Origin: JBASEY01 sp049652745
GTDB lineage: Bacteria; CSSED10-310
Reading direction: 5' to 3'
Assembly: GCA_049652745.1 (NCBI GenBank)
Contig: JBASEY010000021.1
Coordinates: 4,204 to 68,203 of the forward strand
Length of the DNA: 64,000 nt
A program made the position numbers and the translations under genes. This document shows, piece by piece, positions 1-7,710 of the stretch. Every line of letters starts with the position of its first letter. The stretch's first letter is position 1. The notes under the pieces were generated by a model, which saw only the letters and a program-made list of their open reading frames with translations, made no database searches and was not told the origin of the DNA.

Positions 1-372
1 GATGGTTATACTGCCCTAAGGTGGGCATCACAGGAAGGCCATCGTGGTATCGTTAAGCTTCTATTAAATAATGGCGCTAATGTGAATTTGAAAGATAACC
101 ATGCTCCTGCTCTAGTGGTGGCATCAGTGTTTGGTCGTCGTGGCATCGTTAAGCTTCTATTAAACAATGGCGCTTACGAGGATATTCAAGATGGCGCCGG
201 TAAAACTGCTCTTATGTGGGCATCACAGCAAGGCCATCGTGGCATCGTTAAGCTTCTATTAAACAATGGCGCTGATGTGAATATAAAAGATAATGAAGGT
301 AGAACTGCTTTAGGATGGGCAACAGGCAGAAAAATCGCTGATCTTCTAAAAAAATATGGAGCTGATAGATAA
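1..372 (+). CDS. Ankyrin-repeat protein, C-terminal part (5' end outside window)
   Basis: The frame is open from base 1 and ends at TAA 370-372, so about 123 C-terminal residues are visible. They form three to four ankyrin repeats with the usual signature (TAL.WAS..GH..IVKLLLNNGA.VN). The last repeat is shorter and ends in a KKYGAD-type cap. Ankyrin repeats are protein-binding scaffolds; the partner cannot be predicted. The repeats are nearly identical at DNA level in a 99-bp period, which suggests recent expansion or gene conversion. An ATG at 82 is internal to the repeats and is unlikely to be the true start. Confidence 0.85.
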   Translation, partial: DGYTALRWASQEGHRGIVKLLLNNGANVNLKDNHAPALVVASVFGRRGIVKLLLNNGAYEDIQDGAGKTALMWASQQGHRGIVKLLLNNGADVNIKDNEGRTALGWATGRKIADLLKKYGADR

Positions 373-560
373 AGAAATGGTCGGGTAAAAAAGGACATCC
401 AATTAAGAGTTGAATGCGATATTCATGACCGATGTTCAATGTAATAGAAACGAAGACATTGTATAGATAAAAATATAACTTGTGGCACTCTATCTCTTGA
501 TGTGTTTTTGTGATCAGAAATCAACTGATTCACCCAGGAATTTCCTACAACAAGCCTGAC
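373..560. other. Intergenic, no gene seen
   Basis: AT-rich spacer between the ankyrin gene and the recombinase remnant. I see no ORF, RNA gene or clear repeat. Confidence 0.5.
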
Positions 561-1063
561 CTACAAGGACAAATCGGTTAACTCCCCCCTACGTAACATT
601 CGCTCCGTAACAAACATTTTCTCCATCGGGTCACCCAGTTTCCTGATGTCTGTTAGAATGTGCGTAGGCAATTTCAGAATGTTCATCATTTGAGTTATTC
701 GAGCTCGAGACACTCCCAAAAATCCTTAGCCCGGTCAGCTTGGGTAAATCCTTGTCTGACCATACGATTCCGCATTTCCTCTGCCACAATCACCGGATTA
801 CGATACAGCGTTTTGGGCTTCTCCACAGACGAGGATTTCCGGGTTAGACGAGGCATTTGATAAGTCGCTTTGAAGGTACTCCTTATTAAACGTCCCGGGG
901 AGCTATGTACGCCAATAGGTAGAGCTTCTTGACCTGGAAGTTCTACCTTTTCTTTTAGAAACGGTAAGTTATACTCAATTTGCAGCTCAAAGTGGTTAAC
1001 ATCTATCCGTTGAATGAAGTTTCTCAGAAAAGATCGCTTTTCGAAGGGGGTACCCTTTGACAA
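561..1063 (-). pseudogene. Serine recombinase C-terminal remnant (frameshifted)
   Basis: Read on the minus strand, the first part (FEKRSFLRNFIQRIDV followed by IEYNLPF) matches the end of the zinc-ribbon/coiled-coil region of large serine recombinases. It then runs into NPVIVAEEMRNRMVRQGFTQ, the helix-turn-helix tail often found on such proteins. After about residue 115 the match continues in another frame (GVSRARITQMMNILKLP, then LGDP and VTERMLRRGEL) up to a TAG at 561-563, so there is a frameshift. The 5' side is also broken: upstream codons from about 1064 resemble the preceding helix but meet a stop. No catalytic N-terminal domain is present. This is a dead fragment of an integrase-type mobile element. 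Confidence 0.7.
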
Positions 1064-1190
1064 GGTTATCGCTTAACCTTGTACATCGCGTTTCAAAGTC
1101 AACAATTTCAGCTCTGACTCGATCAACCGGCTCTTCAATTATTATGAGTTATCAGTGTATCCGTTTAACCATAGCAAGAGTTTCGTACAG

Positions 1191-2504
1191 CTATCCCGCC
1201 AATTCGGGCAGCTCGAGTAAAAATCGCCACGCAGGCATTACTTCGATCACGCCACTGCTGACCTCGATCCGCCCATCTTCGTTTCGCGTTACTATCGTGC
1301 CAGTTTTCTGGCTCTGTTCAGCCATCGCCTCACTTAGAGCCGCAATCTCTCGTTTCCGAGTCTGCGGCTCCGCCAAGGATTCGCAAACCTGAACAAGAAT
1401 CTTTGACCAGCCCAATAATGGAACTATGAAATCGACTTCCCGGCCCGTCCTGGTCCGGTAATAGTATATTTTCTGGTGAAGACGACGAAGTGCCGCAAAA
1501 ACGAGATTCTCAAGAAGATGACCGGAGTTGATCAGAATTCTGGATGACACCGAGGTGACCAGCGCATGGTCTATACAATAAATCTTTTTCGGATTGGTAT
1601 TGCGACGAGCGACAGATGAATCGAATATATGCACCATGAACAGAAAATAGGCATCCTCGAACCATTCCAAATAATCCGATACTGCTGACTTCGGCGCTTT
1701 GTGCCCCAGTGACTTGAGATAACCAGTGAGACTGTTGATGGAATACAGCGATGCCGTATTGTCCACCAGCCAATGCGCTAAATCGGTCAGAGCCTTCGGG
1801 TGTGAAATGTCATGACGCTCGACCAAGTCCCGAAACAGAATAGTGTGAAAGTATTCTTGATGGATTCTGATCCGTATGTTTCGGTCTAATCCGGCGACCT
1901 CCGGAAAACCACCGGAATTCCAGTATTCCTCAAAAGCCTTTTTAATCAAAAACCTCTTTTTAGTCGATCACGCACCATCAGTATCAATTTCTTTGTAATC
2001 CAAAAATTCCTGGAACGAAAACGGAAATAATTCCCATGATAGAGCTCGCCCGCGCATTTGCGTGGCAATTTCCTTCGACAGCATTTCTGCGGATGAACCG
2101 GTCAAGTACACTTCACATTTTTCCGTACGCATCAATCGATCTATAAAAGGCTCCCAACCAGAAGCGGCCTGAATCTCATCGAAAAAACAATAGACCATCT
2201 CGGTGTTTTTCTTCTCAGGGTATAAAGAGTAATAAGCCTCGGTGATCAGGCCGAGATTGTTGTGTCGTAAATTATGAAGTCGATCATCGAAAAAGTTCAG
2301 GTAAAGTATGTTGTGCCTTGAGACTCCGCTGTTCAATAAGCGTTGAATAATCTGAAACATGTAGGTTGACTTACCGCTCCGGCGGACCCCGATACAAACC
2401 GTGGCTTTGCCGCGCATCGTCTCGATATGCAAGCGTCGAGGCACCCCGGTTTCCTGTTGGAGTTCCTGAAAATCCAGGATGATGGATTTGATTGTTTCTA
2501 TCAT
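1191..2504 (-). pseudogene. AAA_14/DUF4143 ATPase interrupted by in-frame TGA
   Basis: Two consecutive frames form one family-length protein of about 437 codons. The first 178 codons carry the AAA_14 P-loop (GVRRSGKST), a Walker B-like FFDEIQ and sensor TGSSAEML. The second part carries the DUF4143 C-terminal domain (TGREVDFIV). Both lie in the same frame and are separated only by TGA at 1968-1970 (codon 179). The sequence around it reads IDTDGA-stop-STKKRFLIKKAFEEYW, where relatives are uninterrupted, so a CGA-to-TGA transition is the simplest cause. The start at 2504 has an AGGAG site 8 bases upstream. These ATPases occur widely in accessory regions and their role is poorly defined. There is no hairpin after the stop to suggest recoding. 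Confidence 0.75.
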
Positions 2505-2995
2505 AGCGCTTCTCCTGATCATAATTATTGCCGGTTATCATCTAATCTGGAAATAAATATAACCAGCTTAACCTGTAAGTGTCAAGAAATATTTTCAGAT
2601 GCGCTCAAAAAATCCCCCGGTCCGAATAACCCATCCACAGATATTTCGACATAGCCTCAGGTAGATAACCCTTGAGACGAGGCATTCCCACCTCACATAG
2701 CGCGAATCTCGAACGCATGAACGCTAAAAACCAGGACAATCCAAGTAGAAATACGATCTGATACGATATTCATCCCTAACGAGTAAATTCACACTTATGA
2801 CTGGCCATATAGTTTTCCTTACTTTTTGGCTAATGAGATTCCCCAGTTTGGAGGATGCCAAGGTATAGACTTTGTGTTAACGAGTTCTCAGGTGGTACGC
2901 AAACACATCTTGACATCAACTCTTTTTTTATCATGATTTTTTATCGACATTTTTACGGGTCTCAAAATTTTACTGGGAGCAAGAACTGTCCCAAC

Positions 2996-3139
2996 TCATA
3001 ATTCTCCGGTTTCCTCATTCTCTAAGCTAAATATTTCGGTGCAGTCAGGAAAGGTCAATTCATAAAGTAGCGTGACTCCGGGCTCTTCGCTTGAGGCTTG
3101 AACAGGCTTTTCTTTTTTACCTCTGTATCCATACCAATT
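2996..3139 (-). pseudogene. Unrecognised coding remnant, about 47 codons
   Basis: The minus strand is open from a TAA just above 3139 down to TGA 2996-2998. It encodes a peptide beginning NWYGYRGKKEKPVQ and ending FSLENEETGEL. The amino-acid composition looks coding, with charged and hydrophobic residues alternating, but there is no start codon. It is probably the tail of a lost gene. I do not recognise the family. Confidence 0.3.
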
Positions 3140-3232
3140 TTATGAGAAAGATATATCTGTTCGGAGCTTTTCCATCGACAGCACTGTTGTGACACTGTTG
3201 TAATTAAAATAAATAAAAGCTATGAAGATTAA

Positions 3233-3268
3233 GCATCCCATACAAGGATGCACCGTGATGCTCTTTTT
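3233..3268 (+). terminator. Possible hairpin with T run
   Basis: GCATCC at 3233-3238 pairs with GGATGC at 3246-3251 across a 7-base loop. An overlapping alternative pairs AGCATC with GATGCT at 3257-3262, and TCTTTTT follows directly. It could end minor transcripts ahead of the FecCD operon. No gene immediately upstream needs it, so confidence is low. Confidence 0.3.
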
Positions 3269-3455
3269 AGCCTTTATTCATTTTAGAGCGCTTATGCAAA
3301 ACATTTGACCATGGAGCAATCTAACCAGCAAAAATTGAAATAGAGACAAAAAGCTGCAAATAAAGGAGAAAGAATATCATTATAGATAGGGTTAAAAAGA
3401 GCGATTCGAGGAAAATTTGTGACATTTTATATCGAACGAGAGTTATTTCAGGCTG

Positions 3456-4499
3456 ATGAATTTTGATAGAAACAGACGGATCCAACGCCACGGCGCCATC
3501 ACCACCGCCTACCTTGCAAGCGTGCGCCGCAAACTGCTGGTGCTGACCTTTCTGCTCAGCATAATTTTTCTGGTTGCGCTCTTCGCAATAGCTCTAGGCA
3601 CCTACACCATTCCCATTAAAGACATTCTTCGCGTGCTGACCGGTAACGCCGACGCTGCCGCAGGAGTCGTCATTTTCAATATCCGGTTGCCGCGCGTCAT
3701 CGCCGCGCTCGTCTGCGGTTGGGGGCTTTCACTATCCGGCTTGAGCATCCAATCTCTGCTTAAAAACCCGCTCGGAGCGCCATCGACTCTCGGCATTAGC
3801 CAGGGCGCCGCTTTCGGAGCCGCTGCGGCCATCGTCATCTTTGGCGCCGAAATGTTCTCGGTGACGGCTTTCGCGTTCGGAGGCGCGATGGCGGCCACGT
3901 TGGTCGTACTCCTCTTATCGGGACTTAAACGTCTCACTACGGAAACTTTTATCCTGGCCGGAGTCGCGTTGTCATCTCTCTTCGTATCGGCAACGTTCCT
4001 GATACAGTATGTGGCGACGGAAGCTCAATTGGCGATGGTCGTCTTTTGGAGTTTCGGCGACGTGGCACGTTCCAACTGGACAGAAATCGGGCTCATGACC
4101 GCCGTGGTTTTTCTTGTATCCCTTTACCTGACGGCAATTCGATGGGACCTCAACGCTCTTGCGTCGGGGGAGGAAGCCGCTAAAGGGCTCGGCGTGAATG
4201 TCGAACGAATCCGAGCAACCGGTATGGTCGCCGCCTCGTTGGTCGCCGCCCTGGTCACGGCCTTCCACGGAGTTATCGCGTTCATAGGGCTGATAGCGCC
4301 GCATATGGCTCGGCGCTTGGTGGGCGACGACCACCGCCTGTTGATTCCTTTTTCTTCGGCTATCGGAGCACTGCTTCTGTTGACGGCTGACACTCTCGGG
4401 CGCTTACTGATCGGTTCCGGCGCATTGCCGGTGGGAGTCATAACTTCGTTTTTGGGAGCGCCGATGTTCTTTTATCTGCTTGTTCGGAGGCAGAGATGA
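3456..4499 (+). CDS. FecCD-family metal/siderophore ABC permease
   Basis: This 347-residue inner-membrane permease belongs to the BtuC/FecCD family, which imports ferric siderophores, haem or corrinoids. About ten hydrophobic segments follow a basic N-terminal tail of about 26 residues. The family sequences RLPR (77-80), KNPLGAPSTLGIS (103-115) and, near residue 275, FIGLIAPHMARRLVG (the ATPase-coupling loop) are present. It is the first gene of a three-gene operon: its TGA overlaps the ATG of the ATPase (ATGA at 4496-4499), and a binding protein follows. The ribosome-binding site is weak. Substrate cannot be read from sequence; iron chelate is the default guess. The length is normal for the family. 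Confidence 0.9.
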   Translation: MNFDRNRRIQRHGAITTAYLASVRRKLLVLTFLLSIIFLVALFAIALGTYTIPIKDILRVLTGNADAAAGVVIFNIRLPRVIAALVCGWGLSLSGLSIQSLLKNPLGAPSTLGISQGAAFGAAAAIVIFGAEMFSVTAFAFGGAMAATLVVLLLSGLKRLTTETFILAGVALSSLFVSATFLIQYVATEAQLAMVVFWSFGDVARSNWTEIGLMTAVVFLVSLYLTAIRWDLNALASGEEAAKGLGVNVERIRATGMVAASLVAALVTAFHGVIAFIGLIAPHMARRLVGDDHRLLIPFSSAIGALLLLTADTLGRLLIGSGALPVGVITSFLGAPMFFYLLVRRQR

Positions 4500-5248
4500 A
4501 GCTGAGGGTGGCCAATATCGAATTTGCTTACAACAGTCGGCATGTATTATCGGATGTGAGTTTTTGTTTGGACCAAGGGCAAATGATGTGTGTCTTGGGA
4601 GTGAACGGCGCGGGAAAATCAACGTTGCTCAAGTGTATGAATCGCATTCTCAAACCCAAACATGGGTCGGTGCTGGTGGATGGTGAAGATTTGCTCCAGA
4701 TGAACCAAAACAGCGTCGCTCAACGCATGGGATATGTGCCGCAACGCCACCCGGAAACACAACTGACGGTTTTCGAGGCGGTGCTGCTGGGGCGCAAGCC
4801 ATATATCCGCTGGTCTCTGTCGGAGAGCGACTACATACTGGTGGAAGATATTATCGGCCAAATGGGGATTTCTGATCTGGCAGCAAGGCCGGTCAACAAC
4901 TTGAGCGGTGGCGAAGTCCAGAAAGTGATTGTTGCCCGAGCGCTCGCGCAGTCGCCGGCGGTGCTGCTGCTGGACGAACCGACAAGTAACTTGGATTTAA
5001 AAAATCAGCTCGAGGTGATAGGGCTGCTTCGGCGTGTCGTTGACGCTCAAGGGTTGGCGGCAGTGGTTGCGATTCATGACCTGAATATTGCCGCCAGGTT
5101 TGCCGACAAGTTCGTGTTCTTGAAAGACCGGAAAATTCATGCGGTATCGACTAAAAAAGATCTTAATCCGAAAATAATTCGAGAAGTTTATGGTGTGGAA
5201 GTTATTTTGGAAGAGATTGAGGGTCATACTATCATTGTACCATTGTAA
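4496..5248 (+). CDS. Iron-chelate-type ABC transporter ATP-binding protein
   Basis: This 250-residue ATPase is the partner of the upstream permease and drives import from the cytoplasmic face. Walker A is GVNGAGKST (35-43), the signature LSGGE lies near residue 137, Walker B is VLLLDEPTSNLDL near 160, and the switch histidine is in AIHDLN near 195. It overlaps the permease stop by four bases, implying translational coupling. The gene for the binding protein starts 18 bases downstream. Length and motif spacing are typical of FecE/BtuD-type subunits. Confidence 0.93.
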   Translation: MKLRVANIEFAYNSRHVLSDVSFCLDQGQMMCVLGVNGAGKSTLLKCMNRILKPKHGSVLVDGEDLLQMNQNSVAQRMGYVPQRHPETQLTVFEAVLLGRKPYIRWSLSESDYILVEDIIGQMGISDLAARPVNNLSGGEVQKVIVARALAQSPAVLLLDEPTSNLDLKNQLEVIGLLRRVVDAQGLAAVVAIHDLNIAARFADKFVFLKDRKIHAVSTKKDLNPKIIREVYGVEVILEEIEGHTIIVPL

Positions 5249-5266
5249 ATTAATAAGGAGAAATAA

Positions 5267-6364
5267 ATGAAGAGAACAAACATTTTTGGTTTGTATATCA
5301 TTGTTAATGTTTTGGTAGTAGCTTCCGCCGGCGTGGCGGCATCGACGGTTACGGTGACGGATATGGCCAAGCGTCAGGTGACAGTTCCTTTTGATCCGGA
5401 ACGAATTATTTGTCTTAGTCCCGGCGCGTTGAGATTGATTGTATATCTCCAGGCGGAGTCCAAGGTTGTCGGCGTAGAAGATATGGAAAAAATGAATCCG
5501 GGCTATAGGCCATATTGGATTGCTCATCCTGAGCTTTGGGAATTGCCGAGCTGTGGACCGGGAGGCCCTGTCGGCATCAACAAAAAACCGGATCTTGAAG
5601 CCGTGCTTTCGGTTAAGCCGGAGGTGATATTCATCACGTACATGGACGCCTCTTTGGCGGATGAGGTGCAGCGGACGTTGAAAATTCCGGTTGTTGTGTT
5701 AAGTTATGGCGATTTTGGGACCTTTGACGACACCGTTTACGATGCCATGCGCATTGTTGGGAAGGTTTTGAATCGTGAAAAACGAGCTGAGGAAGTTGTG
5801 GCGTATATTGAATCCTTGCGAATGGATATGCGAATGCGAACGAAGGATATCTCCGAAGAGTCAAAACCTATTGTATATGTTGGTGGTATTGGGTACCGTG
5901 GGACTCAGGGTATTGAAAGTTCTGAGCAACAATATATTCCGTTTGAATGGATTGGAGCGAATAACGTAGCCAAGAAAGTTAAAGCCACCAGCGACGGTCA
6001 TGTTGTTATAGACAAAGAAACTCTGTTGAAATTGAATCCGGATGTTATTTTTATCGATGGTGGTGGAATCGCTCATGTTAAGGAAGATTATCGCAAAAAG
6101 CCCGAAATTTTTGCTGTGCTGAAAGCGTTTGCGAACCGCCGGGTTCATACGCTGTATCCGTTCAATTGGTATATGACCAACATCGACACGACGTTGGCAG
6201 ATGCTTATGCGATAGGCAAAATTTTATACGAAAAACAGTTTGACGACATCGATCCTCAACAAAAAGCGGATGAAATTTATACGTTTCTGGTTGGAAAACC
6301 CGTGTATGAAAACATGCGAAAGGACTATGGCCATATCGGGCAAGTGGCCGACTTTTTGAATTGA
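5267..6364 (+). CDS. Periplasmic binding protein of FecCD-type importer
   Basis: This 365-residue class III substrate-binding protein (PF01497, BtuF/FhuD fold) captures the ligand in the periplasm for the preceding transporter. A signal peptide spans about residues 1-25 (KR, hydrophobic core, then AGVAAST). The typical VPFDPERIICLSPGALRLI opening and a long helix linker follow. An AAGGAG site lies 8 bases before the ATG. The section around GGPVGINKKPDLEAVLSVKP resembles binding proteins annotated for iron complexes in anaerobes. There is no lipobox. It is the third and last gene of the operon, and I see no clear terminator after it. Confidence 0.9.
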   Translation: MKRTNIFGLYIIVNVLVVASAGVAASTVTVTDMAKRQVTVPFDPERIICLSPGALRLIVYLQAESKVVGVEDMEKMNPGYRPYWIAHPELWELPSCGPGGPVGINKKPDLEAVLSVKPEVIFITYMDASLADEVQRTLKIPVVVLSYGDFGTFDDTVYDAMRIVGKVLNREKRAEEVVAYIESLRMDMRMRTKDISEESKPIVYVGGIGYRGTQGIESSEQQYIPFEWIGANNVAKKVKATSDGHVVIDKETLLKLNPDVIFIDGGGIAHVKEDYRKKPEIFAVLKAFANRRVHTLYPFNWYMTNIDTTLADAYAIGKILYEKQFDDIDPQQKADEIYTFLVGKPVYENMRKDYGHIGQVADFLN

Positions 6365-6424
6365 TCGAAAAGTAATTCAAAACAAATACATTTAACTTTA
6401 GGACAGCAAGTTCGTAGTTCTTTA

Positions 6425-6560
6425 ACTTGGCGATTGGAAATTGGACACTGGATATTGAAACATCCACCCCTTACCCCTTACGCCCTACCTCTGAACCATT
6501 CCAGATGTCTGTCCCTTAATTTGTTTTCAATGACTTTCCGAAGTCTGTCCCCGAATTAAC
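6425..6560. repeat. Dispersed low-complexity repeat plus GGGGACAGAC motifs
   Basis: The stretch ATTGGACACTGGATATTGAAAC followed by runs of ACCCCTTACCCC resembles copies near 13985-14065, 14195-14226 and, inverted, 57021-57110. It is followed by CTGTCCCTTAATTTG and CTTTCCGAAGTCTGTCCCC, members of the GGGGACAGAC repeat family. The repeats mark the left edge of the integron array and may have mediated its loss or rearrangement here. Confidence 0.6.
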
Positions 6561-6664
6561 GAATAAGCACGCTGATATGCAGGCAGGACAATTTTGTTGC
6601 CGACCATCATCTTTTCTAATAGTTGTCGAGGCTTCCATCTTTCATGGCTCATTTCGATTCTGTG
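6560..6664 (-). pseudogene. DUF262 cassette 5' fragment, copy A (frameshifted)
   Basis: On the minus strand, directly after an attC core (GTTATGT), ATG at 6638 begins a frame matching the N-terminus of DUF262/GmrSD-type proteins (copy C reads MDASTTIRKMMAGNKIVLPAY). An extra A in a short A run shifts the frame after residue 9. Only the first 26 or so codons exist before the sequence passes into GGGGACAGAC repeats. Two more copies lie at 7545-7657 and 10733-10846. Confidence 0.6.
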
Positions 6665-6739
6665 ACATAACACTCCGCATAACCGGCTGGCAATGGAGCA
6701 AAGCGGAATTGCCAGACCGAGTTGATACGGTTGTTCGGC
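6665..6739 (-). other. attC: attC site of the YTGPGGG cassette
   Basis: On the minus strand the core GCCGAAC (R'', 6733-6739) starts the site and GTTATGT (R', 6665-6671) ends it. Between them CAATTCCGCTTTGC and GCAAAGCGGAATTG-type arms form a long imperfect inverted repeat (TGGCAATTCCGC pairing with GCTCCATTGCCA). Length is 75 bp, within the attC range. It lies just after the stop of the repeat protein, as expected for a cassette. Confidence 0.75.
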
Positions 6740-6743
6740 ATTC

Positions 6744-7145
6744 TTATAGGTACTGCTCGATCAAATCGGCTTGGGCATGCATTCCCCTATTTCGTAGTTC
6801 TTGCACAAAGACCTCCCAAGGCGGGATATTACTCATGTACGGCGACTCGGTAGGTCCTGTATACATCCCACCACCAGGCCCAGTGTATAGTCCGCCACCC
6901 GGACCGGTATAAAGCCCGCCTCCTGGACCAGTGTAGAGCCCTCCATCTGGACCTGTATACAAACCACCGCCTGGTCCTGTGTAGAGCCCACCTCCAGGTC
7001 CCGTATACAATCCGCCTCCCGGGCCGGTGTACAAACCTCCACCAGGCCCAGTGTAAGCTCCACCGCCTGGTCCCGTATAGAGACCTCCGCCTGGTCCCGT
7101 ATATCTACCACCTCCAGGTCCAGTGTATTGATCACGTGGCCACAT
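6744..7145 (-). CDS. YTGPGGG tandem-repeat protein (integron cassette)
   Basis: The product is 133 residues. After MWPRDQ come eleven copies of an 8-residue unit YTGPGGGx, then a degenerate twelfth, then a unique C-terminal segment (SNIPPWEVFVQELRNRGM, ending LIEQYL) predicted as a short amphipathic helix. AAAGGAGG sits seven bases upstream of the ATG at 7145. The gene lies between attI copy 1 and an attC, so it is the first and only cassette of this block. The 24-bp DNA repeat makes copy number prone to slippage. I believe similar PGGG-rich small proteins occur in other cassettes, but no function is known to me. There is no signal peptide. Confidence 0.8.
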   Translation of the reverse strand: MWPRDQYTGPGGGRYTGPGGGLYTGPGGGAYTGPGGGLYTGPGGGLYTGPGGGLYTGPGGGLYTGPDGGLYTGPGGGLYTGPGGGLYTGPGGGMYTGPTESPYMSNIPPWEVFVQELRNRGMHAQADLIEQYL

Positions 7146-7160
7146 CGATTTTCCTCCTTT

Positions 7161-7310
7161 GCAAAACAATGTTTATATGGTTTCTTCATAACTCCTTTGG
7201 GCTACACCATGCCGGTATAATACCCCATCTGTAATCCTCGCGCAACACCTGCATTTACAGAAGATCAGGCCATGTTCTACACTGAACAGGGGGCGATATA
7301 TGGTTTCCAT
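7161..7310 (-). other. attI: attI-like leader, copy 1
   Basis: This is one of four near-identical leaders of about 150 bp. Reading minus, it begins at GGAAACCATATAT and repeats that motif as GAAACCATATAAAC near its end. It closes with AAACATTG followed by GTT at 7165-7167, where homology between copies stops and unrelated genes begin. The end resembles the attI1 core (AAACAAAGTTAGGC). The two spaced repeats recall the direct repeats bound by integron integrases. It lies 3' of an integrase fragment and carries a promoter. Confidence 0.65.
7217..7245 (-). promoter_or_regulatory. Sigma-70-like promoter in attI copy 1
   Basis: TTGCGC (7240-7245) is separated by 17 bases from TATTAT (7217-7222), directed at the YTGPGGG cassette. 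The same boxes at the same spacing occur in copies 2 and 3, so it is probably the cassette promoter (Pc). Confidence 0.6.
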
Positions 7311-7332
7311 TTAAGACACCTTCGCGTCTCCT

Positions 7333-7490
7333 CTACAAATCGTCCATCGGACTTTTGACGCCCTTGCCGCCCCGGTTCAGGACATGGGTGTAAATCATCG
7401 TAGTCTTGACGTTCTTGTGACCGAGAAGTTTGTCCTGATGTCGAAGCCCGATTCCAGGAGTTGCGTGGCGAAAGAATGACGGAATGTATT
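7333..7490 (-). pseudogene. intI: Integron integrase 3' fragment, copy 1 (frameshifted)
   Basis: The last codons read LLGHKNVKTTMIYTHVLNRG then GKGVKSPMDDL and TAG at 7333-7335. This is the hallmark end of an integron integrase, with the catalytic His of LLGHK and Tyr of IYTHV. The upstream FRHSFATQLLESGFDIRT lies in another frame because seven bases present in copy 3 are missing. The fragment starts abruptly at a GGGGACAGAC-type repeat near 7491. It cannot encode an active recombinase. It reads toward attI copy 1. Confidence 0.8.
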
Positions 7491-7544
7491 TTTCCGAAGT
7501 CTGTCCCTTAATTTTTTTCAATGACTTTCCGAAGTCTGTCAATT
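7491..7544. repeat. GGGGACAGAC-type repeat pair
   Basis: TTCCGAAGTCTGTCCC and TTCCGAAGTCTGTC lie 36 bases apart, separated by a T run. They join the integrase fragment to the DUF262 fragment. The same junction with one copy is seen at 10713-10733. Confidence 0.6.
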
Positions 7545-7657
7545 AACGAATAAGCACGCTGATATGCAGGCAGAACAATTTTGTTGCCAGCCATCATCTT
7601 TCTAATAGCTGTCGAAGCATCCATCTTTCATGGCTCATTTTGATTCTGTGACATAAC
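7545..7657 (-). pseudogene. DUF262 cassette 5' fragment, copy B
   Basis: ATG at 7624 opens MDASTAIRKMMAGNKIVLPA then YQRAYS, the conserved start of DUF262 (GmrS-like, ParB/Srx fold) proteins. It then breaks off at the GGGGACAGAC repeat. The preceding 33 bases (GTTATGTCACAGAATC...) begin exactly at an attC R' core, so this was the 5' end of a cassette. Only about 26 codons survive. Confidence 0.65.
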
Positions 7658-7710
7658 GACGCTAATCAGCTGTGTAGCTTTTAGCGTCGGCTGAATTAGC
7701 CTTGTTATGC
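7651..7710 (-). other. attC: attC site of the 279-aa cassette
   Basis: R'' GCATAAC (7704-7710) and R' GTTATGT (7651-7657) flank arms CAGCCGACGC and GCTGATTAGCGTC-type sequence on the minus strand. The site is 60 bp long. The 3' end of the cassette gene reads into it, with its TAG at 7662-7664. Confidence 0.8.

Larger units (their letters stand above)
2505..3455. other. Long intergenic region, mostly empty
   Basis: About 950 bases between the split ATPase and the FecCD operon. It contains a short coding-like remnant (2996-3139, minus) and a small hairpin near 3233-3262, described separately. I see no RNA gene, no cobalamin-type riboswitch sequence and no intact ORF. The FecCD operon promoter presumably lies at the right end, but I could not pick a convincing -35/-10 pair. 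Confidence 0.5.

Noticed and set aside
1968..1970. TGA in the ATPase as a selenocysteine codon
   Set aside because: The expected residue is Arg, not Cys, and no hairpin follows within 20 bases.
6893..7130. Regular 24-bp spacing taken as a CRISPR array
   Set aside because: There are no unique spacers. The repeat is in frame and encodes the YTGPGGG protein.
6833..7189. 118-residue minus-strand frame and plus-strand frames across the YTGPGGG repeat
   Set aside because: They read the 24-bp repeat in other frames. Only the frame from 7145 has a ribosome-binding site and ends near an attC.
7333..7542. 69-residue ORF as a complete small integrase
   Set aside because: Its N-terminal part is repeat DNA and a shifted frame. 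Only the last 31 or so codons are integrase.
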